8,643 bases of DNA from NCBI GenBank assembly GCA_029256465.1, contig JAQSXW010000077.1, positions 1-8,643 of the forward strand, in the 5' to 3' direction. Position numbers and translations under genes: made by a program. The notes beneath the pieces were generated by a model. The model worked only from the letters and a program-made list of their open reading frames with translations, was not told where the DNA came from and did no database searches. This DNA is from Evtepia sp. (GTDB lineage: Bacteria > Bacillota > Clostridia > Oscillospirales > Oscillospiraceae). Below, one piece after another: positions 1-5,995 of this stretch (position 1 is its first letter; each line of letters starts with the position of its first letter).

Positions 1-1
1 C

Positions 2-748
2 AACGCGATCCTTACCTTTCATGCCGGTGCAGGTGGTACAGAAGCGCAAGATTGGACACAAATGCTTTACCGTATGTATACCCGTTGGGCAGAGCGTCGC
101 GGTTTTTCTTATCAAGTGGTCGACTACTTGGACGGTGACGAAGCAGGCCTCAAAAGCGCTACCATCATCATCCAGGGTGAAAACGTCTACGGCTATCTAA
201 AGGGTGAACATGGTGTACATCGTCTGGTTCGAGTCTCTCCCTTCGATGCCAATGCACGCCGCCACACCTCCTTTGCTGCCTTGGAAGTTATGCCTGAAAT
301 CCCAGATGATGTGGAAGTGGATGTCCGTCAAGAAGATATTGAAATGCAGGTTTACCGCGCCTCCGGCGCAGGCGGCCAGCATATCAACAAAACCTCCTCC
401 GCCGTTCGTCTGATTCATAAACCTACAGGAATTGTAGTCTCCTCTCAGTCGGAGCGAAGCCAGTTCCAAAACAAGGACACCTGTATGAAAATGCTCCGCT
501 CCAAACTAATCCAAGTGAAAACACAGGAGCATTTGGACAAAATCTCCGATATTAAGGGTGTCCAACTGAAAATTGAATGGGGTAGCCAAATTCGATCCTA
601 TGTTTTTATGCCATACACGCTGGTCAAAGACACTCGTACTGCCTACGAAACCGGAAATGTGAATAATGTCATGGATGGAGACATCGATGGTTTTCTCAAT
701 GCGTACTTAAAAGCATTGGCCACAGGAAACTGGGCAACCAAAACGTAA
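2..748 (+). CDS. prfB: Peptide chain release factor 2 (C-terminal two thirds, cut by window start)
   Basis: Release factor 2 recognises UGA and UAA in the ribosomal A site and triggers peptidyl-tRNA hydrolysis in the cytoplasm. The reading frame is open from base 2, before the first in-frame ATG at 62, so the gene continues to the left. The visible 248 residues begin with the family stretch [18 protein letters not shown]. The SPF tripeptide, which marks RF2 rather than RF1 and reads the stop codon, is at fragment residues 79-81 (RVSPFD). The catalytic GGQ loop is at 124-126 within [16 protein letters not shown]. The 45-residue spacing between SPF and GGQ equals that of E. coli RF2. The C-terminal end ([19 protein letters not shown]) is complete and stops at TAA 746-748. 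The programmed +1 frameshift site usual in prfB would lie outside the window. A hairpin terminator follows within 30 bases. Identification is secure. Confidence 0.97.
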   Translation, partial: NAILTFHAGAGGTEAQDWTQMLYRMYTRWAERRGFSYQVVDYLDGDEAGLKSATIIIQGENVYGYLKGEHGVHRLVRVSPFDANARRHTSFAALEVMPEIPDDVEVDVRQEDIEMQVYRASGAGGQHINKTSSAVRLIHKPTGIVVSSQSERSQFQNKDTCMKMLRSKLIQVKTQEHLDKISDIKGVQLKIEWGSQIRSYVFMPYTLVKDTRTAYETGNVNNVMDGDIDGFLNAYLKALATGNWATKT

Positions 749-775
749 TGAGCGCTGATCATGTCTACTATTTTG

Positions 776-814
776 ATGAAGCTGTTGACACTTTTGTCAA
801 CAGCTTCATTTTTT
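776..814 (+). terminator. Rho-independent terminator of prfB
   Basis: A perfect 15-bp inverted repeat (776-790 with 795-809) closes a 4-base CTTT loop and runs into six T residues (809-814). It starts 28 bases after the prfB stop. There is no T-tract on the opposite strand, so it works for + strand transcripts only. Confidence 0.93.
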
Positions 815-821
815 GTCTAAA

Positions 822-849
822 AAGGTTGAGATTCCATCTCATTAACCTT
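822..849. repeat. Interrupted inverted repeat overlapping the symporter -35 box
   Basis: AAGGTTGAGAT (822-832) pairs with ATCTC (836-840) and AACCTT (844-849), leaving a 3-base loop and a 3-base bulge. No T-tract follows, so it is not a terminator. Its right arm overlaps the first two bases of the proposed -35 box of the symporter gene, so a regulatory protein site is possible. This is inference from position only. Confidence 0.35.
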
Positions 850-876
850 GACTCGCAGTCTTTTTTGTGTTAAAGT
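848..876 (+). promoter_or_regulatory. Sigma-A type promoter of the symporter gene
   Basis: TTGACT (848-853, 5 of 6 consensus) and TAAAGT (871-876, 4 of 6) are separated by exactly 17 bases. Transcription would start near 883, giving a leader of about 45 bases with the ribosome site AGGAGAGG at 911-918. Confidence 0.65.
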
Positions 877-927
877 TGGAAAGCATTAAAGCTTTTTCGG
901 ACTAAATAACAGGAGAGGAACTTCACC

Positions 928-2460
928 ATGAAACTTTCCATGCTGATCGTGTATTTTTTGATTATGATAGCGGTGGGCATCTATTGCCGGAGGCATGCCA
1001 CCAATATCCATGGTTTTGTGCTAGGCGGCCGTTCCGTCGGGCCTTGGCTGACTGCTTTTGCTTACGGCACTTCCTATTTTTCTGCTGTAATCTTTGTGGG
1101 CTATGCCGGCCAATTTGGATGGAAATATGGCATCGCCTCCGTATGGATTGGGATTGGCAATGCCTTCATTGGCTCTTTGCTTGCTTGGGTCATCCTCGGT
1201 CGCCGTACCCGAATCATTACACAACACCTGAATTCTGCTACCATGCCCCAATTCTTCTCTTCCCGGTTTGGTAGCCCTTCCCTTCGTATAGGGGCATCTG
1301 TACTTATCTTTATTTTCCTGATTCCTTACACCGCCTCTCTTTATAACGGCTTATCGCGGCTTTTTGGAATGGCATTTCATATCGACTATTCCGTTTGCAT
1401 CATCCTCATGTCTGTGCTCACTGCAATTTATGTCATTCTGGGTGGTTATATGGCTACTGCCATCAATGATTTTATTCAGGGAATTATCATGCTGGGTGGC
1501 ATCGTTGCCATCATTGCAGCCGTCTTAATGACAAAAGGTGGATTTTCTGCTTCGCTCAAGGGGCTTGCCAATGTGTCTGACCCGGCGGTTTCCTCAGCTC
1601 CTGGTGTGTTCGCGTCCTTCTTTGGTCCTTCTCCTCTCAGCTTGTTCTTTGTGGTGATTCTCACTTCCTTGGGTAGCTGGGCACTTCCCCAGATGGTGCA
1701 AAAATTCTACTCCATCGAAAGTGAAACTGCTATTAAAAAGGGAACCGTCATCTCTACCCTGTTTGCGGTAGTCGTGGCAGGAGGCTGCTATTTCCTCGGC
1801 GGCTTTGGACGCCTATTTTCCGATCAGGTAAATATTGCGGCTAACGGTTATGACTCCATCATTCCCACAATGCTCTCCAACCTTTCTCCCTTCTTTATCG
1901 CCTTGGCGGTGATTCTGGTTCTCTCAGCCTCCATGTCCACTCTGGCTTCTCTGGTCTTAACTTCTTCAAGCACCATGGTTATGGACTTTTTCAAACAAAC
2001 CATCACTAAAAAAATGCAGGACAGCGCACAACTGATGCTGATCCGCATCTTGATTGTTGTATTCATCGCCATATCAGCTGTGATTGCGATCATTCAATAC
2101 AACAGCAGTGTTACCTTTATTGCTCAGATGATGGGGATCTCCTGGGGGGCACTCGCCGGAGCGTTCCTTGCCCCCTTCCTATTCGGTCTCTATTGGAAAA
2201 AAGCGACGACCGCTGCCTGCTGGACAAGTTTTCTTGTTGCCACAGGAATTATGGTGCTAAACATGTTGTTCCGGACTCACTTCCCTACACTAATTCAATC
2301 TCCCATTAACGCAGGCGTATTTGCCATGACGATTAACCTGATTCTGGTTCCTATTGTCTCATTGATGACAAAAAAACCAGATCCATCCTTGGTAGAAAAC
2401 GTCTTTGCCTGTTATGAAAAGCCAACGCAGGCACCACTTCGGACAACACTCGGAAAATAA
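928..2460 (+). CDS. Sodium:solute symporter family (SSS) membrane transporter
   Basis: A 510-residue polytopic membrane protein of the SSS family, which couples Na+ entry to uptake of an organic solute across the cytoplasmic membrane. About 13 hydrophobic helices are visible, the usual number for the family. The signature region GGYMATAINDFIQGIIM is at residues 172-188. The SASMSTLASLVLTSSS segment at 333-348 holds Ser337 and Thr338, which align with the Na+ site residues of PutP in its eighth helix. The start is supported by AGGAGAGG at 911-918, nine bases upstream. Flanked by its own promoter and terminator, it is probably monocistronic. The position of the PutP essential Asp in helix 2 is occupied by Tyr50, so this is not a close PutP relative. 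The substrate cannot be read from the sequence; proline, pantothenate, sugars and monocarboxylates are all found in the family. Confidence 0.9.
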   Translation: MKLSMLIVYFLIMIAVGIYCRRHATNIHGFVLGGRSVGPWLTAFAYGTSYFSAVIFVGYAGQFGWKYGIASVWIGIGNAFIGSLLAWVILGRRTRIITQHLNSATMPQFFSSRFGSPSLRIGASVLIFIFLIPYTASLYNGLSRLFGMAFHIDYSVCIILMSVLTAIYVILGGYMATAINDFIQGIIMLGGIVAIIAAVLMTKGGFSASLKGLANVSDPAVSSAPGVFASFFGPSPLSLFFVVILTSLGSWALPQMVQKFYSIESETAIKKGTVISTLFAVVVAGGCYFLGGFGRLFSDQVNIAANGYDSIIPTMLSNLSPFFIALAVILVLSASMSTLASLVLTSSSTMVMDFFKQTITKKMQDSAQLMLIRILIVVFIAISAVIAIIQYNSSVTFIAQMMGISWGALAGAFLAPFLFGLYWKKATTAACWTSFLVATGIMVLNMLFRTHFPTLIQSPINAGVFAMTINLILVPIVSLMTKKPDPSLVENVFACYEKPTQAPLRTTLGK

Positions 2461-2473
2461 ACCTACCAATTTG

Positions 2474-2517
2474 AACACGGAGGAAAGGCGAAAGTCTTTT
2501 CCTCTGTGTTTTTATTT
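2474..2517 (+). terminator. Rho-independent terminator of the symporter gene
   Basis: AACACGGAGGAAAG (2474-2487) pairs with CTTTTCCTCTGTGTT (2496-2510), with one G-U pair and one bulged T. The T-rich tail TTTTTATTTT follows at 2509-2518. It begins 14 bases after the stop codon. Confidence 0.85.
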
Positions 2518-2523
2518 TCCCTC

Positions 2524-2552
2524 TTGACATTGCAGATAAGAAGGAATATTAT
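2524..2552 (+). promoter_or_regulatory. Near-consensus promoter of the SPFH gene
   Basis: TTGACA (2524-2529, perfect) and TATTAT (2547-2552, 5 of 6) are spaced by 17 bases. The start point would fall near 2559, about 38 bases before the ATG. The -10 box lies within the left arm of a 35-bp palindrome, so this strong promoter is very probably repressible. Confidence 0.85.
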
Positions 2553-2581
2553 TGTGATATCAATTTGATATCACAATAATA
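2547..2581. promoter_or_regulatory. 35-bp perfect palindromic operator over the SPFH transcription start
   Basis: Two perfectly complementary 17-base arms (2547-2563 and 2565-2581) flank a single T at 2564. Inside lie two copies of the self-complementary 8-mer TGATATCA (2555-2562 and 2566-2573), with centres 11 bp apart, about one helical turn. The palindrome covers the -10 box and the predicted start point and has no T-tract, so it is an operator and not a terminator. Two boxes one turn apart suit a ribbon-helix-helix repressor binding as a pair of dimers. A broken gene of that class lies at the end of this transcription unit. The match between site and protein is inference. Confidence 0.8.
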
Positions 2582-2596
2582 CATGGAGGGTTTCTT

Positions 2597-3586
2597 ATGA
2601 ACCGTGATGAGCACAATTTAATTATGGAGGAAAAAGTAGCTCCTGCAAAAAGTGGGATGGCATTTCTTCTACTGACCAGTCTTCTTTACCTTGCCGCAAT
2701 CTTTCTTACCATTTTCTTTGCAGAAAGTGAGGCTGCTTTCCCCACCACAGTCTTCATTGTCTATCTATGCATTGGCTGGATTCCCTTCTGTGGACTGAAG
2801 GTCCTGCGACCCAATGAAGCTTTTGTACTCACCTTGTTTGGTAAGTACTATGGTACCCTGATTGGACCTGGCTTTTTCTTTGTCAATCCTTTTACCTCGG
2901 CAATCAACCCCGCCGGAGGCACCAGTCCACTCTCCACAGCTGAAGTCATCGCCGGGGATAACAGCCTAAACAGCCATACAAAGCGTTCTACCCCTGCGAA
3001 AGCTACGAAACAAATTTCGCTCAAATCCATGACGCTGAATAACGACAAGCAAAAGATTAATGATAAACTGGGTAATCCTATCGTAATTGGTATTGTCGTC
3101 ATTTGGCGAGTAACGAATACAGCCCGCGCCGCTTTTAACGTGGACAATTATGCAGAGTACCTTTCCATTCAATGTGATTCTGCCCTGCGCAATATCGTGC
3201 GGCTCTATCCCTATGACATTTCTGACGAAGATGAATTGAGCGAAAAATCCCTGCGGGGTAGCAGTATGGAAATTTCCCAGCATCTGCGGGAAGAAATTCA
3301 GTCGAAATTGGAAATTGCAGGCTTAGAAATCATCGAGGCCAGGATTACCCATCTGGCCTATGCGCCTGAGATTGCCGCCGCTATGCTCCAGAGGCAGCAG
3401 GCCAAAGCCATTATTGACGCCCGTCAAATGATCGTGGAAGGTGCTGTCGGCATGGTGGAAACCGCACTATCTAAACTAAGTGAACATGAGATCGTTGAAT
3501 TGGACGAGGAACGCAAGGCAGCAATGGTGAGCAATCTCTTGGTGGTTCTATGTGGAAATAAAGACCCCACTATATCAAGACCTTAG
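2597..3586 (+). CDS. SPFH/Band 7 domain membrane protein with altered C-terminus
   Basis: A stomatin/prohibitin/flotillin/HflK-type protein of 329 residues. Such proteins oligomerise on the membrane and organise membrane domains; the specific role here is unknown. Two hydrophobic segments at about 21-43 and 50-70 anchor the N-terminus. The SPFH core follows from about 68 ([19 protein letters not shown]). The region 178-207 ([12 protein letters not shown], then [15 protein letters not shown]) and the [22 protein letters not shown] block at 255-276 are typical of flotillin/stomatin relatives. A low-complexity insert lies at 104-140. The start is set by GGAGGG at 2585-2590, six bases upstream. 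From memory, relatives continue after [10 protein letters not shown] with a short tail ending near GSLY. Here the frame instead reads PTISRP and stops inside DNA coding for an RHH protein in another frame, so the last dozen or so native residues seem replaced. Confidence 0.88.
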   Translation: MNRDEHNLIMEEKVAPAKSGMAFLLLTSLLYLAAIFLTIFFAESEAAFPTTVFIVYLCIGWIPFCGLKVLRPNEAFVLTLFGKYYGTLIGPGFFFVNPFTSAINPAGGTSPLSTAEVIAGDNSLNSHTKRSTPAKATKQISLKSMTLNNDKQKINDKLGNPIVIGIVVIWRVTNTARAAFNVDNYAEYLSIQCDSALRNIVRLYPYDISDEDELSEKSLRGSSMEISQHLREEIQSKLEIAGLEIIEARITHLAYAPEIAAAMLQRQQAKAIIDARQMIVEGAVGMVETALSKLSEHEIVELDEERKAAMVSNLLVVLCGNKDPTISRP

Positions 3587-3707
3587 TGCCTGGGCTCAAG
3601 ATGATTTTCGCTCGATCAATGGGCAGATCGAATATCTCTTGACGGAATGTGTGAAATGGAGGAAACGTAAGGGGAGCGCTAAAAAAGAGGAAGAACCATT
3701 CGAATAA
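3552..3707 (+). pseudogene. Arc/CopG-like ribbon-helix-helix regulator, 5'-truncated and overlapping the SPFH gene
   Basis: In the +1 frame relative to the SPFH gene, bases 3567-3704 translate as [29 protein letters not shown] and a basic-then-acidic tail KWRKRKGSAKKEEEPFE, ending at TAA 3705-3707. The RSINGQIEYLL segment matches the helix-turn-helix-like core of Arc-type RHH proteins (Arc has RSVNSEIY). From memory, a protein of this kind follows SPFH genes in related Clostridia and begins with a basic stretch and a beta strand (of the PLRLDPxLY type). Those first 15-20 residues and a normal start with ribosome site are missing. The only in-frame start is GTG at 3552, which has GGTGG six bases upstream and would give a 51-residue protein. 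I call it a remnant; a short, translationally coupled but functional gene is the alternative. It was too short for a standard ORF list. Confidence 0.7.
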
Positions 3708-3759
3708 AACAATCACGGCGTTTCCGCTCATCGGAAACGCCGTGATTGTTTATATTTTC
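3707..3759. terminator. Bidirectional terminator between convergent units
   Basis: A perfect 20-bp inverted repeat (3707-3726 with 3732-3751) surrounds a 5-base CTCAT loop. On the + strand it is followed by TTTATATTTTCTCTTTT. On the - strand the stem ends in TTTTATTC. It sits at the stop codon of the RHH remnant and 20 bases beyond the yerC stop, so it can end both transcripts. Confidence 0.92.
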
Positions 3760-3771
3760 TCTTTTAAAAGG

Positions 3772-4116
3772 TTATTCTTGCTCTCTTTGGGGTTCTTCAC
3801 CGCTTACTTCTTCTGTTTCGCCAGCCTTTTCCGCCGCCACACGTTCGATGATTTCTCCCAATGCTCCGGTCCCATAGTTAAGCACCCGGTTTACGCGGCT
3901 CACGGTGGCAGAGCTGGCCCCGGTTTTGTTCAAAATCGCAGTGTACACCATTCCGTCATGGAGCATCTTCGCCACGTCAAACCGCTGTTCAATGGCGCAA
4001 AGCTCGGTAATGGCACAAAGATCATCAAAAAATCGGCAGCATTCTTCCACACTTTCCAGTTTCACGATATGCTCATAGAGCGACATACTACGCTCTTTCT
4101 TGGCCGGTCTTGCCAT
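3772..4116 (-). CDS. yerC: YerC/YecD family TrpR-like DNA-binding protein
   Basis: A 114-residue protein of the TrpR superfamily, YerC/YecD group. These are small helical cytoplasmic proteins with a helix-turn-helix but no established regulon. Residues 10-50 (SMSLYEHIVKLESVEECCRFF, then ITELCAIEQRFDVAKML) form the helical dimerisation part. Residues 58-81 (YTAILNKTGASSATVSRVNRVLNYG) carry the helix-turn-helix, with the characteristic TGASxATxSRVNR sequence. The last 23 residues are a Glu-rich tail (92-114), longer than I recall for most members, which are about 100 residues. The start is supported by GGAAGGAG at 4127-4134, ten bases upstream. It lies 24 bases after the acyl-CoA synthetase stop with no terminator between, so the two are probably co-transcribed. 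It could regulate that unit, but this is inference. Confidence 0.88.
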   Translation of the reverse strand: MARPAKKERSMSLYEHIVKLESVEECCRFFDDLCAITELCAIEQRFDVAKMLHDGMVYTAILNKTGASSATVSRVNRVLNYGTGALGEIIERVAAEKAGETEEVSGEEPQREQE

Positions 4117-4140
4117 TGCCGTCCAACTCCTTCCTTCTCC

Positions 4141-5775
4141 TCAGCTTCTGTTCTGCATCTCCACCAAATGTTCTGCTCCATAGCGTTTCCGCAGCACGGG
4201 TTTTTCAATCTTACCTGTGGCATTTCTCGGGATTTCTGCAAAAATAATCTGAACTGGACGCTTATAACGGGGCAGTTCCATACAAAAGTTGCGTACCTCT
4301 TCTTCTGTACACTCCATGCCCTCTTTTACTTCAATGATGGCTCCGGCAATCTCACCCAAACGCTTGTCTGGCAATCCGATCACCGCTGCATCTTTAATCT
4401 TATCAAAGGAACGAAGGAATGCTTCGATCTGCACCGGATAGAGATTCTCGCCACCGCTGACCACCACATCCTTCTTCCGATCGACTAGGAAATAGAATCC
4501 TTCCTCATCCTGCATGGCCATATCCCCGGTACAAAGCCAGTCTTCCTTCAGGACATCTGCGGTCGCCTCAGGATTTCGATAGTAACAGGTCATGAGTCCC
4601 GGACCTTTCACGCAAAGCTCCCCGACCTCTCCCTGCCTTACAACATTGCCTGCCTCGTCCACAATCTTACATTTCCAGCGATAGCCAGGTACCCCAATGG
4701 CACCAACCTTTTTGGTGTTCTCCATCCCAAGATGGACGCAACCCGGTCCTGCCGACTCTGACAAGCCGTAATTGGTATCATATTGGTGATGCGGAAAGTA
4801 TTCTCTCCATCGTTTAATCATGGAAGGAGGCACCGGTTGTGCACCAATGTGCATGAGCCGCCACTGATCCAAGTGGTAATCCTTGAGCTTCAAGTCGCCT
4901 CGTTCTAAAGTATCTAAAATATCCTGCGCCCATGGCACCAAAAGCCAAACAATGGTGCAGCCCTCTTCGGATGTGGTGCGTAAGATATGCTCTGGCCCAG
5001 TTCCCTTGAGTAGGACTGCTCGACTTCCAGCGATCAAACTTCCAAACCAATGGAACTTCGCACCGGTGTGATACAAGGGTGGAATACACAGAAAGTTATC
5101 TTCGTGGGTAATCGCATGATGCCGCTGTTCCATTTCTGCTGCCTGTGTCAGGCTGCGATGCTTATGTAAAATCGCCTTAGGAAAGCCAGTCGTCCCAGAG
5201 GAAAAATAGATTGCCCCGTCATCATCATCCGTCACAAGAACTTGTGGTGGTGCAGAGGAACAGTCCGCCGTTAGTTCGCGGTAGCTCTCAGCAAATGTGG
5301 GACAAGTATCATCCGTATAAATCAGTAGTCTTCCACGACTTAGTTCGTCGGCAACGGCTTCAATTCTGCCAATAAACTCTGAACCGAACACCAAGACATC
5401 TACCTCTGCCAGATCAGCACAATACTGAATCTCCTCTGCAGAATAACGAAAGTTGAAGGGTACTGCCAAGGCTCCAGTTTTCAAAATCCCAAAGTAAATC
5501 GGTAGCCACTCCAAACAGTTATACATCAAAATAGCAACCTTGTCTCCCTTTTTAATCCCACGGGAAATCAGCATATTCGCAAAACGGTTGGCCTTCTCAT
5601 TGAATACGTTCCATGTAATCTCCCGGCGATAAGGTTCCTGAGAGGTAGGCTGCATCAATGCGTACTCTTTCCATGTGGTACGGCGGTTCTCACTCACCTC
5701 GGGATTCAGCTCTACCAGGGCAATCTCGTCTCCATAAAGCTTAACATTTCGTTCCAAAAAGTCGGTCACAGGCAT
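4141..5775 (-). CDS. AMP-forming acyl-CoA synthetase (AMP-binding family)
   Basis: A member of the ANL adenylating superfamily that activates a carboxylic acid with ATP to an acyl-adenylate and transfers it to CoA. Numbered from the chosen start (544 residues), the P-loop YFSSGTTGFPK is at 190-200 and the A5 motif YGLSE at 336-340 (Ser in place of the more usual Thr). The A7 motif CTGD ends at 418, and the hinge VDRKKD is at 431-436, followed by GGEN at 441-444. The C-terminal catalytic lysine is K522 in NATGK. All core motifs are intact. A Pro/Arg-rich insertion at about 25-52 separates the first helix from the N-terminal domain. An ATG at 5797-5799 would add eight residues, but its AAGGA is only two bases away. 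The ATG at 5773-5775 has AAAGGA nine bases upstream, so I use it. The substrate (fatty, branched or aromatic acid) is not readable. First gene of a unit with yerC. Confidence 0.92.
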   Translation of the reverse strand: MPVTDFLERNVKLYGDEIALVELNPEVSENRRTTWKEYALMQPTSQEPYRREITWNVFNEKANRFANMLISRGIKKGDKVAILMYNCLEWLPIYFGILKTGALAVPFNFRYSAEEIQYCADLAEVDVLVFGSEFIGRIEAVADELSRGRLLIYTDDTCPTFAESYRELTADCSSAPPQVLVTDDDDGAIYFSSGTTGFPKAILHKHRSLTQAAEMEQRHHAITHEDNFLCIPPLYHTGAKFHWFGSLIAGSRAVLLKGTGPEHILRTTSEEGCTIVWLLVPWAQDILDTLERGDLKLKDYHLDQWRLMHIGAQPVPPSMIKRWREYFPHHQYDTNYGLSESAGPGCVHLGMENTKKVGAIGVPGYRWKCKIVDEAGNVVRQGEVGELCVKGPGLMTCYYRNPEATADVLKEDWLCTGDMAMQDEEGFYFLVDRKKDVVVSGGENLYPVQIEAFLRSFDKIKDAAVIGLPDKRLGEIAGAIIEVKEGMECTEEEVRNFCMELPRYKRPVQIIFAEIPRNATGKIEKPVLRKRYGAEHLVEMQNRS

Positions 5776-5784
5776 ACGGACAAA

Positions 5785-5790
5785 TCCTTT
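5785..5790 (-). promoter_or_regulatory. Ribosome binding site deciding the synthetase start
   Basis: AAAGGA on the - strand, nine bases before the ATG at 5773-5775. The upstream in-frame ATG at 5797-5799 has only AAGGA two bases away, which is too close. This favours the shorter protein beginning MPVTDFLERN. Confidence 0.65.
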
Positions 5791-5846
5791 CTTCCTCATC
5801 GTCCTTGCGGGCAGGAAATACAGTTTTTCGCTTTAATCTTCTGAGC

Positions 5847-5865
5847 GTTAAAGTGTTACTTTAAC
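5847..5865. promoter_or_regulatory. Palindromic operator upstream of the acyl-CoA synthetase
   Basis: GTTAAAGT (5847-5854), a 3-base spacer GTT, and ACTTTAAC (5858-5865) form a perfect 8+3+8 palindrome. A further CTTTAA copy lies at 5831-5836. It sits over and just downstream of the proposed -10 box, the classical place for a repressor site. The cognate protein is unknown. The same octamer GTTAAAGT occurs in the symporter promoter at 869-876. Confidence 0.6.
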
Positions 5866-5891
5866 CTATCATGCTTTCCGAAAAAAGTCAA
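5863..5891 (-). promoter_or_regulatory. Possible promoter of the synthetase-yerC unit
   Basis: Reading the - strand, TTGACT (5891-5886, 5 of 6) is followed after 17 bases by TAGGTT (5868-5863, only 3 of 6). The weak -10 overlaps the palindrome at 5847-5865, so the promoter may be regulated or the true -10 may differ. Confidence 0.4.
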
Positions 5892-5939
5892 GCTTTCTGA
5901 GCATCTCTCTCTGTCTGAATCCGTCAAGAAAACCGCTTT

Positions 5940-5976
5940 AAAAAAGAAAAAGAGGACCGCCTTAGCAGTCCTCTTT
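5940..5976 (-). terminator. Rho-independent terminator of pta
   Basis: On the - strand, a 12-bp stem (5976-5965 with 5960-5949, one G-U pair) has a 4-base TAAG loop. It is followed by a tail of T residues interrupted by one C (5951-5940). It begins about 20 bases after the pta stop and separates pta from the synthetase unit. Confidence 0.92.
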
Positions 5977-5995
5977 CTAAAATCTATTACATCAA

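Noticed and set aside
62..748. A complete prfB starting at the first ATG
   Set aside because: The same frame is open to base 2 and codes for conserved RF2 residues before this ATG. The gene is cut by the window edge.
2547..2581. The long palindrome as a terminator
   Set aside because: It has no T-tract on either strand and lies over the start point of a strong promoter.
3742..4488. A 248-codon open frame on the + strand
   Set aside because: It lies antisense to yerC and the 3' end of the acyl-CoA synthetase, both clear family members. It starts inside the terminator hairpin without a ribosome site, and its translation resembles no family I know.
4814..5089. Other open frames overlapping the symporter, synthetase, pta and MocR genes on either strand
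   Set aside because: They are shadows in alternative frames of well-supported genes, with no ribosome sites or recognisable protein features.
5797..5799. ATG as the start of the acyl-CoA synthetase
   Set aside because: Its Shine-Dalgarno-like AAGGA is only two bases away, whereas the ATG eight codons downstream has AAAGGA at nine bases. It remains possible.
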